Shown here: positions 1-11,100 of the stretch, piece after piece
Layout of the letters: every line of letters begins with the position of its first letter
How positions within the stretch are numbered: the stretch's first letter is position 1
Source: Trichococcus pasteurii
GTDB taxonomy: Bacteria > Bacillota > Bacilli > Lactobacillales > Aerococcaceae
Direction: 5' to 3'
Assembly (NCBI RefSeq): GCF_900112935.1
Contig: NZ_FONM01000002.1
Location: forward strand, 124,001-188,000
DNA length: 64,000 bases
Position numbers and translations under genes: made by a program
The notes under the pieces: generated by a model
Databases searched by the model: none
Told to the model about the DNA's origin: nothing
The model's input: the letters and a program-made list of their open reading frames with translations, nothing else

Positions 1-1
1 G

Positions 2-1621
2 CGCATCCTGTCTCTGGAGACTGAAACAATGAGGGAGATGAATCGTTTCCTTTCGTTGATCAAAGATGAGTCTCAGCTTCACGATGGGACTCTCTCCATG
101 CCGATGATCAAAAGCATGACGCTTGAAAAAGAAATCAATGATCTGAACCCTGAAGTCGGCAGCCAAGATTTCCTTAATGAGTTGTATCATTTCATCAAGC
201 ACCCGAACGAGTTCCCGGCTGAACTGCCGAAAACGTTGCAGGCGGATTTGCGTCCGTACCAAGTCACCGGCTTCAAATGGCTGAAATTCCTTGCCAACTA
301 TGGCTTAGGCGGTATTTTGGCCGATGAAATGGGACTGGGCAAAACGCTGCAGCTGATCACCTTCCTGCTCAGCGAAGTTGAGGAAGGGAAGAATGAAGGC
401 AAACCCGCTTTGGTGATCGCGCCGGCTTCACTGATCTACAACTGGAAATACGAATTCCAAAAATTTGCGCCCTTGCTTGAGATAAGCGTCATCAGCGGCG
501 TGAAAAAGGAACGGGAAGAGCAACTGTCACAGCTGCCGGAGAATGGCATTGCGATCACCTCATATCAAAGTTTCCGTCAGGACATCGAATCTTATCAAAA
601 ATGTGATTTCTACGCGATGATTCTGGACGAATCCCAGTACGTCAACAACTATAATACGAAGACGTTCCGGGCGATAGCCAAAATGAATGCCCGGGTCAAT
701 ATCGCTTTGAGCGGAACACCAATCGAGAACAGCGTGACGGAATTTTGGGCGATTTTCCAATTGATTTTGCCTGGGTTGTTCCCGAAACTGCAGGAATTCA
801 AAAAAATGTCACTCGAAGACATTTCCAAAACAGCCAAACCCTTCATGTTGCGCAGGCTGAAGGCGGATGTGTTGGGCGACCTTCCCGAAAAATCGGAAGC
901 GGATATCTACAGCAGCCTCAACCGTGACCAAAAAATCATGTATTTGGCTTATCTGCAGCAACTGCAGGAAAAGGTTTCTGATTATGACAGTGAAGATTTC
1001 CAACGGAACCGCATGGAAATTTTGGCCGGGCTGACCCGTCTGCGTCAAATCTGCTGCGATCCCCGCTTAGTGGATGTGGCCTACGAGGGCGGATCGGGTA
1101 AATTGGAACAACTGGTCGAGATTTTGAAGAACGCTCAAGAAAACAACCAGCACGTTTTGGTTTTTTCACAGTTCACTTCCATGCTGAAATTGATCGAAGC
1201 AGAGTTGGCCAAGGAAAATTTAAGTCATCTGTACCTCAGCGGGAAAACCCCTCCTGCCGAAAGGATTACGCTTGTCAACCAGTTCAATGAAGGCCAGACT
1301 GATGTCTTTTTGATTTCCCTGAAAGCGGGCGGAACCGGGTTGAATCTGACCGGCGCAGATACGGTGATCCTTTTTGATCTATGGTGGAATCCGGCAGTCG
1401 AAGAGCAAGCCGCAGGCAGAGCGCATCGCATCGGCCAAAAGAAAAACGTGCAAGTGTATCGATTCATCGCAGAAGGAACCATCGAAGAGAAAATCAATCA
1501 ACTCCAGCAAGACAAAAAAATGCTCTTTGATCAATTGATCGTATCGGAAGGGGAAGAGGCGCTCAGCAGACAAAGGTTGACGAACGATGATATCAAGCAG
1601 ATTCTGGGGATCCAATCCTGA
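2..1621 (+). CDS. SNF2-family DEAD/DEAH helicase, 3' part (5' end outside window)
   Basis: C-terminal part of an SNF2/Rad54-like ATP-dependent DNA translocase. The frame is open to the left edge, so the gene is partial; the Met at base 29 is internal. Visible motifs are the Walker A region ADEMGLGKT, a DESQ box in the DEAH (Walker B) position, the SGTPIENS motif, and in the second RecA lobe SLKAGGTGLNL, DLWWNP and the motif VI-like QAAGRAHRIGQ. Bacterial members usually carry an N-terminal SWIM zinc finger plus a helicase-associated domain, which would lie outside the window. Its substrate in Firmicutes is not well defined; remodelling of DNA-bound proteins is the family expectation. It ends 47 bases before the rpsB promoter and is probably a separate transcription unit. 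Confidence 0.93.
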   Translation, partial: RILSLETETMREMNRFLSLIKDESQLHDGTLSMPMIKSMTLEKEINDLNPEVGSQDFLNELYHFIKHPNEFPAELPKTLQADLRPYQVTGFKWLKFLANYGLGGILADEMGLGKTLQLITFLLSEVEEGKNEGKPALVIAPASLIYNWKYEFQKFAPLLEISVISGVKKEREEQLSQLPENGIAITSYQSFRQDIESYQKCDFYAMILDESQYVNNYNTKTFRAIAKMNARVNIALSGTPIENSVTEFWAIFQLILPGLFPKLQEFKKMSLEDISKTAKPFMLRRLKADVLGDLPEKSEADIYSSLNRDQKIMYLAYLQQLQEKVSDYDSEDFQRNRMEILAGLTRLRQICCDPRLVDVAYEGGSGKLEQLVEILKNAQENNQHVLVFSQFTSMLKLIEAELAKENLSHLYLSGKTPPAERITLVNQFNEGQTDVFLISLKAGGTGLNLTGADTVILFDLWWNPAVEEQAAGRAHRIGQKKNVQVYRFIAEGTIEEKINQLQQDKKMLFDQLIVSEGEEALSRQRLTNDDIKQILGIQS

Positions 1622-1667
1622 AATATCCGGTGAGGATGCTGCCGCTATTCATTTTCTGAAAAAACAC

Positions 1668-1696
1668 TTGCTTCTTTCAGCGTAATTCGATATAAT
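1668..1696 (+). promoter_or_regulatory. sigma-A promoter of rpsB
   Basis: TTGCTT at 1668-1673 and a consensus TATAAT at 1691-1696, separated by 17 bp, about 127 bp before the rpsB start. The resulting leader of about 120 nt is long enough to hold a regulatory structure. I did not recognise a named ribosomal-protein leader in it. Confidence 0.8.
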
Positions 1697-1822
1697 TATC
1701 AACGGTGCAAAACCACATTTCACACCTTGATCGATACGGCGGACGTTGCTTATCGTAAGATGAGTTTCTGCTGTAGAAGAAATCAGGGGAGGAAAATAAA
1801 AACAAACTTGGAGGAAATAAAC

Positions 1823-2608
1823 ATGGCAGTAATTTCAATGAAACAATTATTGGAAGCAGGCGTACACTTCGGTCACCAGACTCGTCGTTGGAACCCAAAA
1901 ATGAAGAGATACATCTTCACAGAAAGAAACGGTATCTACATCATCGACTTGCAAAAAACTGTGAAATTAGTCGACGAAGCATACAAATATATGCTTAACG
2001 TTGCTGAAGAAGGCGGCGTAGCTTTATTCGTAGGGACTAAAAAACAAGCGCAAGATTCAATCAAAGACGAAGCTATCCGTTCAGGTCAGTTCTTCGTAAA
2101 TCACCGTTGGTTAGGTGGTACTTTGACTAACTGGGATACTATCCAAAAACGTATCAAACGTTTGAAATCAATCGAAGCTATGTCTGAAGACGGCACTTTC
2201 GAACTACTTCCTAAAAAAGAAGTTTCAATCTTGAAAAAAGAACAAGAACGTTTGGAAAAATTCTTGGGCGGTATCAAAGATATGCCTAGAATCCCGGATG
2301 TAATGTTCATCGTTGACCCAAGAAAAGAAAGAATCGCTGTTCAAGAAGCGCACAAATTGAACATTCCTATCGTCGCTATGGTTGACACTAACTGTGATCC
2401 AGATGAAATCGACGTAGTAATCCCTTCAAATGATGATGCTATCCGTGCAGTTAAATTGATCACTGCTAAAATGGCTGATGCTTTCATCGAAGGCAACCAA
2501 GGAAATGATCAAGCTGAAATTTCTGTTGAAGAAACTTTTGCAGCTGAAGCTGATGAAGCAACTTCATTAGAAGAAATCGTTGAAGTCGTTGAAGGCGACA
2601 ACGAATAA
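1823..2608 (+). CDS. rpsB: 30S ribosomal protein S2
   Basis: Ribosomal protein S2 of the small subunit, 261 residues, the normal length for the family. The N-terminus [20 protein letters not shown] and the [22 protein letters not shown] region are diagnostic. The frame extends upstream to base 1727, but the ATG at 1823 is preceded by a GGAGG ribosome binding site (about 1810-1814) and gives the family N-terminus, so this start is chosen. The C-terminal tail after about residue 230 is strongly acidic (Glu/Asp/Ala). Codon use is biased toward AAA, GAA and TTG and differs from most other genes here, as expected for high expression. It is followed by tsf, the conserved rpsB-tsf pair. Confidence 0.98.
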   Translation: MAVISMKQLLEAGVHFGHQTRRWNPKMKRYIFTERNGIYIIDLQKTVKLVDEAYKYMLNVAEEGGVALFVGTKKQAQDSIKDEAIRSGQFFVNHRWLGGTLTNWDTIQKRIKRLKSIEAMSEDGTFELLPKKEVSILKKEQERLEKFLGGIKDMPRIPDVMFIVDPRKERIAVQEAHKLNIPIVAMVDTNCDPDEIDVVIPSNDDAIRAVKLITAKMADAFIEGNQGNDQAEISVEETFAAEADEATSLEEIVEVVEGDNE

Positions 2609-2636
2609 TATTTCCTATTTAGTTTGAAGTAACGAG

Positions 2637-2712
2637 CTGTCTCAGAAAAGAAGAAAGATATAGCCAATTAGGTAGCCGACATCTTTTCTATCTCTTTGGG
2701 GCAGTTTTTTTT
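2637..2712 (+). terminator. imperfect hairpin with T-run between rpsB and tsf
   Basis: A long imperfect inverted repeat (CTGTCTCAGAAAAG... against ...CTTTGGGGCAG) is followed by eight T residues at 2705-2712. It probably acts as a partial terminator that reduces tsf transcription relative to rpsB. No separate strong promoter for tsf is evident after it, so read-through is expected. Confidence 0.6.
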
Positions 2713-2743
2713 ATGAAAAAGAATATTCAGGAGGAATCATAGA

Positions 2744-3625
2744 ATGGCACAAGTAACAGCAAAAATGGTTAAAGAATTACGCGACATGACAGGCGTAGGC
2801 ATGATGGATGCTAAAAGAGCTCTAGTAGAAGTCGATGGCGACATGGACAAAGCGGTTGACTACCTAAGAGAAAATGGTATGGCAAAAGCAGCTAAAAAAG
2901 CTGACCGTATCGCTGCTGAAGGACTTGCAAACGTATATGTTGACGGAAATACAGCTGTTATCGCTGAAATCAATGCAGAAACTGACTTTGTTGCGAAAAA
3001 CGACAAATTCCAAAACTTGGTAGCTGATATCACAGCAATCATCGCTAAAAACAAGCCAGAAACTTTGGAAGCTGCTTTAGCAATCGAAACTGCTGAGGGT
3101 TCATTGAACGATGTTATCTTGAACGCTACTACAGTAATCGGCGAAAAAATTACTTTGCGTCGTTTTACTATCGTTGAAAAAACGGATGCTGATGCTTTCG
3201 GCGCTTACCTGCACCAAGGCGGACGTATCGCTGTATTGACAGTATTGGAAGGATCTACTGATGCTGATGCTGCTAAGGACATCTCTATGCACATCGCTGC
3301 CATCAATCCTAAATATGTTTCTCGCGACGAAGTTTCTGCAGAAGAACTTGAGCATGAGAAGAAAGTTCTTACTGAACAAGCATTGAACGAAGGCAAACCA
3401 GCCAACATCGTTGAAAAAATGATCGTAGGCCGTTTGAACAAATTCTTGAGCGAAATTTCATTGAACGATCAACCTTTTGTTAAAGATCCAGATCAAACAG
3501 TTTCACAATATGCTGCATCTAAAGGCGGCTCTGTTAAATCATTCGTCCGCTACGCTGTAGGCGAAGGTATCGAAAAACGCTCTGTGGACTTCGCAGAAGA
3601 AGTTATGAGCCAAGTCAAAAAATAA
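2744..3625 (+). CDS. tsf: translation elongation factor Ts
   Basis: EF-Ts, the nucleotide exchange factor that reloads EF-Tu with GTP; 293 residues, typical length. The N-terminal UBA-like domain reads [19 protein letters not shown], and the core signature ETDFVAKND begins near residue 80. It is preceded by an AGGAGG ribosome binding site 8 bases before the ATG. It sits directly downstream of rpsB and shares the same high-expression codon bias. A compact GC-rich terminator follows, separating it from pyrH. Confidence 0.98.
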   Translation: MAQVTAKMVKELRDMTGVGMMDAKRALVEVDGDMDKAVDYLRENGMAKAAKKADRIAAEGLANVYVDGNTAVIAEINAETDFVAKNDKFQNLVADITAIIAKNKPETLEAALAIETAEGSLNDVILNATTVIGEKITLRRFTIVEKTDADAFGAYLHQGGRIAVLTVLEGSTDADAAKDISMHIAAINPKYVSRDEVSAEELEHEKKVLTEQALNEGKPANIVEKMIVGRLNKFLSEISLNDQPFVKDPDQTVSQYAASKGGSVKSFVRYAVGEGIEKRSVDFAEEVMSQVKK

Positions 3626-3628
3626 TGA

Positions 3629-4435
<807 letters not shown>

Positions 4436-4437
4436 TC

Positions 4438-4995
4438 ATGGTTAAAGCAATCCTGGATAATGCGCTCGAAAGAATGAAAAAGACGGAAGCTGCTCTGATC
4501 CGCGAACTCGGCTCGATTCGGGCTGGCCGCGCGAATGCGAGTTTATTGGACCGCATCGAAGTGGAATACTACGGAGCGAGCACGCCAGTGAATCAGTTGG
4601 CTTCCATCACGATTCCTGAAGGACGCATGTTGTTGGTAACACCTTACGATAAATCCAGTATCGGTGATATCGAACGCGCAATCTACCAGAGCGACTTGGG
4701 CATCAACCCAGCCAACGACGGAAACGTCATCCGTTTGGTGATTCCGCCATTAACTTCAGAAAGACGCAAAGAGTTGGCGAAAACCGTCGGCAAAGAAAAT
4801 GAAGCGGCTAAGATCTCTATCCGCAATATCCGCCGCGATGCCATCGAAGCGTTGAAAAAAGCAGAAAAGAACAAAGAAATCACAGAAGACGAGTTGCGCA
4901 CTTACGAAAAGAAGGTACAAGAGTTCACCGACAAATCTTCCAAAGAAATCGACAAAATAACAGCGGACAAAGAAAAAGAAATTTTGGACGTTTAA
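4438..4995 (+). CDS. frr: ribosome recycling factor
   Basis: RRF, which with EF-G splits the post-termination ribosome; 185 residues, exactly the family length. The sequence shows the two long helices ([21 protein letters not shown] near residue 25; [24 protein letters not shown] near 130). It lies directly behind pyrH with a two-base gap and is followed by a strong intrinsic terminator, closing the pyrH-frr unit. Confidence 0.98.
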   Translation: MVKAILDNALERMKKTEAALIRELGSIRAGRANASLLDRIEVEYYGASTPVNQLASITIPEGRMLLVTPYDKSSIGDIERAIYQSDLGINPANDGNVIRLVIPPLTSERRKELAKTVGKENEAAKISIRNIRRDAIEALKKAEKNKEITEDELRTYEKKVQEFTDKSSKEIDKITADKEKEILDV

Positions 4996-5015
4996 AATTC
5001 CATCCGTTGGAAAGC

Positions 5016-5062
5016 AGCCAGGGCGCAAATCATTTCGAATGATTTGTGCCCTGGCTCTTTTT
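5016..5062 (+). terminator. intrinsic terminator after frr
   Basis: A 19-bp nearly perfect stem (AGCCAGGGCGCAAATCATT against AATGATTTGTGCCCTGGCT) with a three-base loop, followed by CTTTTT. Confidence 0.95.
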
Positions 5063-5150
5063 AAAAATTATATAATTTCCTGTTAATCATAGGAATTCGG
5101 GCGGGTTTTTGTTAAAATAAAAAGAGTTACGAAAAAGTGAGGGATAAAGC

Positions 5151-5912
5151 ATGGCTCTATTCAAGAGTGAGAATCCAAAAACAGATTTGCCGTTCGATGA
5201 GAACGGCATCGTTCCAGCCCATGTCGCCATCATCATGGACGGAAACGGCCGTTGGGCTAAGAATAAATTGATGCCGCGGGTCTACGGACATAAAGAGGGC
5301 ATGAATACCGTGAAAAGGATAGCCATAGAAGCAAGTCGCCTGAACATTAAGGTACTGACGCTATATGCCTTTTCAACAGAAAACTGGAAACGTCCGACTG
5401 ATGAAGTCAAGTTTTTGATGGGTTTGCCCATCGATTTTTTTGATGTATTCATGCCGGAATTGATGCAGAACAACATCAAAGTGACGACCATCGGCTGGAT
5501 AGATCAATTGCCCGAGAAGACGCTGAAGGTCGTGCAAAATGCGATCGAAAAAACGAAAGACAATACCGGTTTGATTTTGAATTTCGCTTTGAATTATGGT
5601 TCCAGGGCTGAAATCCTTCAAGCCACAAAAATGATTGCACGCGACGTTGAATCGGGCACACTCTCAGCAGACGCAATCACTGATGAAGTATTCGCTGGAT
5701 ATCTATTCACAAGCGGACTTGGTGAATGGCAGGATCCCGACTTGCTGATCCGCACCAGCGGAGAAATCCGGTTGAGCAACTTTTTGCTTTGGCAGGCTGC
5801 CTACAGCGAAATGTACTTCACGGAGGAATTTTGGCCTGATTTTTCAACAGCCAGCTTACAGGCTGCGTTAGCTGAATATCAGCATCGCAATCGTCGCTTC
5901 GGCGGCATATAG
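5151..5912 (+). CDS. uppS: undecaprenyl diphosphate synthase (isoprenyl transferase)
   Basis: cis-Prenyltransferase that condenses isopentenyl diphosphate units onto farnesyl diphosphate to make the C55 lipid carrier for peptidoglycan and wall polymers. The 253-residue length fits. The catalytic signature IIMDGNGRWAK starts near residue 25 (Asp as Mg ligand), TLYAFSTENWKRP follows near 72, and the C-terminal DLLIRTSGEIRLSNFLLWQAAYSE is the family signature. Its ATG follows a GTGAGGG ribosome binding site. cdsA starts 11 bases downstream, so uppS, cdsA and rseP form one envelope operon, as in Bacillus and Enterococcus. Confidence 0.97.
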   Translation: MALFKSENPKTDLPFDENGIVPAHVAIIMDGNGRWAKNKLMPRVYGHKEGMNTVKRIAIEASRLNIKVLTLYAFSTENWKRPTDEVKFLMGLPIDFFDVFMPELMQNNIKVTTIGWIDQLPEKTLKVVQNAIEKTKDNTGLILNFALNYGSRAEILQATKMIARDVESGTLSADAITDEVFAGYLFTSGLGEWQDPDLLIRTSGEIRLSNFLLWQAAYSEMYFTEEFWPDFSTASLQAALAEYQHRNRRFGGI

Positions 5913-5923
5913 GGAGGATACAT

Positions 5924-6718
5924 ATGAAGACAAGAGTCATCACAGGCGTATTGGCTGCTGCCGTTTTTATCCCATTCCTATGGTTTGGGGGACTGCCGTT
6001 GCAATTGCTCATGACAGCAATCGGCTTGATCGCAGTCCAAGAATTATTGAAAATGAAAAAAATGTCCATTTTCAGTGTGGAGGGTATCATAACTGCTTTG
6101 GCGACCGTCCTTTTGATGTTGCCGGAATCCTATCTGCACTTCATCCCTGACGGCATTGATGCCATGCTTTTGATATACTTGGAAGCGTTGATACTGTTCG
6201 TGTTTACAGTGTTCTCAAGAAATGATTTTTCATTTGACGATGCAGCTGCTTCCGTTCTGACTTCCCTTTATGTGGGGAGAGGATTTTATTATTTCATGCA
6301 GACAAGGGATATCGGCTTTTGGATGGTGCTTTTAGTGCTGTTCATCATCTGGGGGACGGATATCGGCGCTTACATGATCGGAAGAAAAATAGGCAAGAAC
6401 AAATTGGCACCGGCAATCAGCCCCAACAAAACAATCGAAGGCTCCGTCGGCGGATCGGTCGCTGCTGTGTTGATCGCTATCGTGTTTTTCCATTACTACA
6501 ATCCCCTGGGGTTATCGATGGGACTCCAGATCATGCTGGCTGTCCTGCTTTCGGTCTGCGGCCAGATGGGTGATCTGGTTGAATCGGCATTCAAACGCTA
6601 CTTCGGTGTCAAGGATGCCGGGAAGATATTGCCCGGACATGGCGGTATGCTTGATCGGTTCGACAGCACGCTTTTTGTGATGCCTGTGTTCCATATTTTT
6701 CTGCATTTCATATTTTAA
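5924..6718 (+). CDS. cdsA: phosphatidate cytidylyltransferase
   Basis: CDP-diacylglycerol synthase, which makes CDP-DAG from phosphatidic acid and CTP for phospholipid synthesis in the membrane; 264 residues. The protein is very hydrophobic with about seven or eight predicted membrane segments. The family signature is near the C-terminus (CGQMGDLVESAFKRYFGVKD followed by LPGHGGMLDRFDS), carrying the metal-binding acidic residues. The ribosome binding site GGAGG lies just before the ATG, 11 bases after uppS. Confidence 0.96.
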   Translation: MKTRVITGVLAAAVFIPFLWFGGLPLQLLMTAIGLIAVQELLKMKKMSIFSVEGIITALATVLLMLPESYLHFIPDGIDAMLLIYLEALILFVFTVFSRNDFSFDDAAASVLTSLYVGRGFYYFMQTRDIGFWMVLLVLFIIWGTDIGAYMIGRKIGKNKLAPAISPNKTIEGSVGGSVAAVLIAIVFFHYYNPLGLSMGLQIMLAVLLSVCGQMGDLVESAFKRYFGVKDAGKILPGHGGMLDRFDSTLFVMPVFHIFLHFIF

Positions 6719-6754
6719 CAAAGCGAAGGCAAGATAAAGAAAGGGAGGGATTAC

Positions 6755-8029
6755 ATGTTTCAGACAATCATAACGTTCATTATCGTGTTCAGCATATTAG
6801 TGATCATCCATGAATTCGGCCATTTCTATTTTGCGAAAAAAGCTGGCATTTTGGTTCGTGAATTCGCAATCGGCATGGGACCGAAAATCTTCTCTCATCG
6901 CAATAACGGAACAACCTATACGATCCGGATGCTGCCCATCGGCGGTTATGTGCGGATGGCCGGCATCGGGGATGAGGACAACGAGTTGAAACCCGGTATG
7001 CCGCTTAACATATCCCTTGACGAAGCACAACAGGTCACTCAAATAGATTTAAGCAACAAACAGCATTTGCAGGCTGTTCCGATAGAATTACTGGAGGCTG
7101 ATCTGGAACACGCACTCTTCATAAAAGGGATCATTCCGGGAAGTTCGGAACCAGTTACCTATGCGGTCAAACGCGATGCGACAATCATCGAAACCGACGG
7201 AACGGAGGTTCAGATCGCTCCCATCGATGTGCAATACCAATCAGCTCCTTTGCTGAAACGGATGATGACGAACTTTGCGGGGCCGATGAATAATTTCATT
7301 TTGGGTATCGCCGTGTTCATTACGATTGCGTTCGTGCAAGGCGGAGTTACGGTCAACGATAACCGGCTAGGGGAAATCCAACCGGAAAGCCCGGCGCAGG
7401 CAGCCGGATTGCGGGTAGATGACGAAGTGCTGGCTGTGAATGGCGAGGAAATCGCCGATTGGACGGAACTGGTTGCGTCCATCCAAGCTAATCCGGGCAA
7501 CGAAATCACACTTACAGTCATGACAGGCGGCCAGGAAGCACGTGATGTCCTCGTCACGCCTGACACGAAAACCGATGAGCAAGGTAATGACTATGGCTTG
7601 ATCGGTGTCGCTCCCCCTATGGATCGCACCTTGATGGCTAAAATCAGTTACGGATTCGAAGAGTTCTGGGTGATCGCCACTTCCATTTTCGGTCTGGTCT
7701 TCGCCATGTTCAGGACCGGCTTCCAGGCTGATTCATTCGGCGGGCCTGTCGCCATCTATGCGGCTACCGAACAAGTCGTTGATTATGGCTTTCTTAGCGT
7801 GCTCAGTTTCCTGGCTTACTTGAGCATCAACCTTGGTGTCGTGAATCTGTTGCCGATTCCGGCTTTGGATGGCGGAAAACTGCTGCTGAACGTAGTGGAA
7901 GGAATCAGAGGCAAGCCACTGGATCCGGAGAAGGAAGGCATCATCACAGCTGTCGGAATGGGACTTCTGCTCTTGCTGATGGTCATCGTCACTTGGAATG
8001 ATATTCAAAGATTTTTCTTTGGCCAATGA
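6755..8029 (+). CDS. rseP: RIP metalloprotease RseP (site-2 protease)
   Basis: Intramembrane zinc protease (M50B) that cleaves anti-sigma factors and, in Gram-positives (RasP/Eep), leftover signal peptides and pheromone precursors. It has 424 residues. The zinc site HEFGH is at residues 19-23 in the first membrane helix, and the third ligand is in NLLPIPALDGG near residue 370. A PDZ domain occupies about residues 200-285 (GEIQPESPAQAAGLRVDDEVLAVNGE). Four membrane segments are expected. It follows cdsA in the envelope operon. In many Lactobacillales proS comes next; here 82 bp separate rseP from polC instead. Confidence 0.96.
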   Translation: MFQTIITFIIVFSILVIIHEFGHFYFAKKAGILVREFAIGMGPKIFSHRNNGTTYTIRMLPIGGYVRMAGIGDEDNELKPGMPLNISLDEAQQVTQIDLSNKQHLQAVPIELLEADLEHALFIKGIIPGSSEPVTYAVKRDATIIETDGTEVQIAPIDVQYQSAPLLKRMMTNFAGPMNNFILGIAVFITIAFVQGGVTVNDNRLGEIQPESPAQAAGLRVDDEVLAVNGEEIADWTELVASIQANPGNEITLTVMTGGQEARDVLVTPDTKTDEQGNDYGLIGVAPPMDRTLMAKISYGFEEFWVIATSIFGLVFAMFRTGFQADSFGGPVAIYAATEQVVDYGFLSVLSFLAYLSINLGVVNLLPIPALDGGKLLLNVVEGIRGKPLDPEKEGIITAVGMGLLLLLMVIVTWNDIQRFFFGQ

Positions 8030-8111
8030 TAGAAAGAAAATAGGAAGATTCAAAGAAAGGAAAGTTCATTCTTTGGATCTTTTTGTTCGTTAGTTGAGAA
8101 GGAGAGATCAA

Positions 8112-11100
8112 ATGGCATTATCGAAACATGAATTGTTCCAACAGATGCTGGAACAGATAAATCTGCATCACCAACCGGAGTATCTACCGTATTTTGAAAG
8201 CGGGGAAATCGAACGGGTCATCGTGCATAAAAAATCCAAATTATGGTCATTCCAGTTCGTTTTTGATAACGTCCTGCCTTTCGAAGTGTTCAATGCTTTG
8301 ATGAACCACATGAAAATAAAATTCCAATCCATCGCCACGATCGATTTTCAGATCAAAACAAGGAAACCGATTTTGACGAACGAGAGCATTCTGGATTATT
8401 GGGAAACGGTCGTCCAGCGCAGCAACATATCCTCTCCGCTGGTTCAGAGTCTGTTTGCCAAGCATACGCCAGTTGTCCTGGACAACAAAGTCGTGATCAA
8501 TGTTGAAAACGAGATCACCAAAAATCATTTGGCGGATAACTACTTATCCGTGATCCAACAGAACTACCTGGTCTTGGGATTTCCAAGTTTCCAAATCACG
8601 ATTGAAGTGGACGAGGCAGCCTCCGAAGCCAGAATGGCACAATATCTGGCAAGGAAACAAGAGCAGGATGAAATGCTGGTCAAACAAGCAGAAGAAGCCA
8701 TCAAACAAAACCAACAGGAAAGACAGCGCAGTGATGGGTCTCAATCTAAAGCAGGCAGCAACGGCCCTTTGTTGATCGGCAGACAAATTTCCGGCAAGGA
8801 AGAAATCAAGCAGATGGCTTCAATTACCGAAGAAGAGCGGTCCGTGGTCATCGAAGGCTATATTTTTGACAGCGAAATCCGTGAACTGCGCTCCGGCCGA
8901 AAACTGCTTGTATTCAAAATGACGGATTACACTTCCTCGTTTTCGGTTAAGCTGTTCTCTTCGAATGAAACAGATGAACAAAACTTCGAGCTGGTCAAAA
9001 AAGGCATCTGGGTGCGCGTACGCGGAAGTGTCCAAGAAGACACGTTCATGCGTGATTTGGTTGTGAATGCCCGGGACGTGAACGAGGTGGCTCATGCGGA
9101 ACGGAAAGATCGTGCGCCCGAAGACGAAAAAAGGGTGGAATTGCATCTGCATTCAAACATGAGTCAGATGGATGCCACCAACGGCATCGGTGATTTTGTC
9201 AAACAAGCAGCGAAATGGGGACACAAAGCCATTGCTCTGACTGACCATGCAGCTGCGCAAGGCTACCCCGATGCCCACGCAGCCGGAAAAGCGAACAATG
9301 TTAAAATACTGTACGGAATTGAAGCATACGTTGTCGATGATGGCGTTCCGATAGCCTATAATCCGGTCCATGAGGATCTCAGCGAAGCGACCTATGTCGT
9401 ATTCGACGTGGAAACGACTGGATTGTCGGCAGTGTACGACACGATCATCGAGCTGGCTGCCGTAAAGATGTACAAAGGCAATGTCATCGCGACATTCGAA
9501 GAATTCATCAATCCTGGCCATCCATTATCGCAGACTACCATCCAATTGACCGGAATAACCGATGACATGGTGCGCGATTCCAAACCGGAAAAAACGGTGC
9601 TCGAGGAATTCGCCGCATTCGCTGAGGGAACCATTCTCGTAGCCCACAATGCCAGTTTTGACATGGGCTTCCTGAACAACAGCTATGAACGCTACGGCAT
9701 GCCAGAAGCACCACAACCAGTGATCGATACTTTGGAGATGTCCCGTTTCTTGCATCCCCAATTGAAATCCCATCGTTTGAATACGTTGGCGAAACGCTAT
9801 GGTGTCGGCTTGGAACAGCATCACCGTGCCGTTTACGATTCCGAAACAACCGGGGCACTCTGCTGGATATTCCTTAAGGAAGCCCGCGATGAGCACAACA
9901 TCCTGTTTCATGATGAACTAAACAAATACATAGGCGGTGGCGATTCATACAAACGGGCCCGGCCTTTCCATGCAACGATTTTGGCAAAAAATCAGGATGG
10001 GCTGAAGGACCTGTTCAAAATCATTTCTGCTTCGAACATCGATTATTATTACCGGACACCGCGCCTTCCGCGCAGCGTCCTGCAAGCTAGCCGGGAAAAC
10101 TTATTGATCGGTTCTGCCTGCAGCGAAGGCGAGATATTTGAGGCGATGATGCAAAAAGGGGCGGAAGCAGCAAAAGCGAAAGCCAAGTTCTATGATTACA
10201 TCGAAGTCATGCCGAAAGAAGTCTACGCCCCGCTCATCACGAAGGAACTGGTCAAGAATGAAAGCGATCTGGAAGAGATCATCACCCAGATTGTCGCCAT
10301 TGGGGATGAACTGGGCAAAACGGTCGTCGCAACCGGGAATGTCCATTACCTGAACAAGGAGGACGCCATCTACCGGGAAATATTGATCGGATCTTTGAAG
10401 GTGAACCAAGGGAAAGTCCTGCACATGCCGGAAGCCCATTTCCGGACGACTGATGAGATGTTGGACTGTTTCTCCTTCCTCGGCAAAGAAAAAGCCAAGG
10501 AAATCGTCGTGTACAACACCCAAAAAATTGCCGACAGCATTGAAGTGATTGTCCCGATCAAGGACCAATTGTATACGCCGAACATGGAGGGGGCGAACGA
10601 GGAGGTCACGCGACTTTCTTATGATGAAGCAAAACGTCTCTATGGCGAAGAACTCCCTGAACTGGTCGAAAAAAGGCTGGAGAAAGAGCTCAACTCGATC
10701 ATCGGCAACGGCTTCTCGGTCATCTATCTGATTTCCCAAAAACTGGTGCTGAAAAGCAACCAGGACGGTTACCTGGTAGGGTCCCGGGGCTCGGTCGGCT
10801 CAAGTTTTGTAGCCACCATGACCGGGATAACGGAAGTCAATCCTTTGCCGCCGCATTACCGCTGCCCGGAATGCAAATATTCCTATTTCTATGAAGACGG
10901 ATCGATCGGTTCCGGGTACGATCTGGAGAAAAAGGATTGTCCGAAATGCGGAACAGACATGGACCGCGATGGGCACGACATACCTTTCGAAACTTTCCTT
11001 GGTTTCTACGGAGACAAAGTTCCCGATATCGACTTGAACTTCTCAGGGGAATACCAAGCACAGGCCCATGCCTACACGAAAGAGCTCTTCGGCGAGGAGT

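Noticed and set aside
1727-1822. N-terminal extension of S2
   Set aside because: Lies in the leader after the promoter, without ribosome binding site; family proteins start at 1823.
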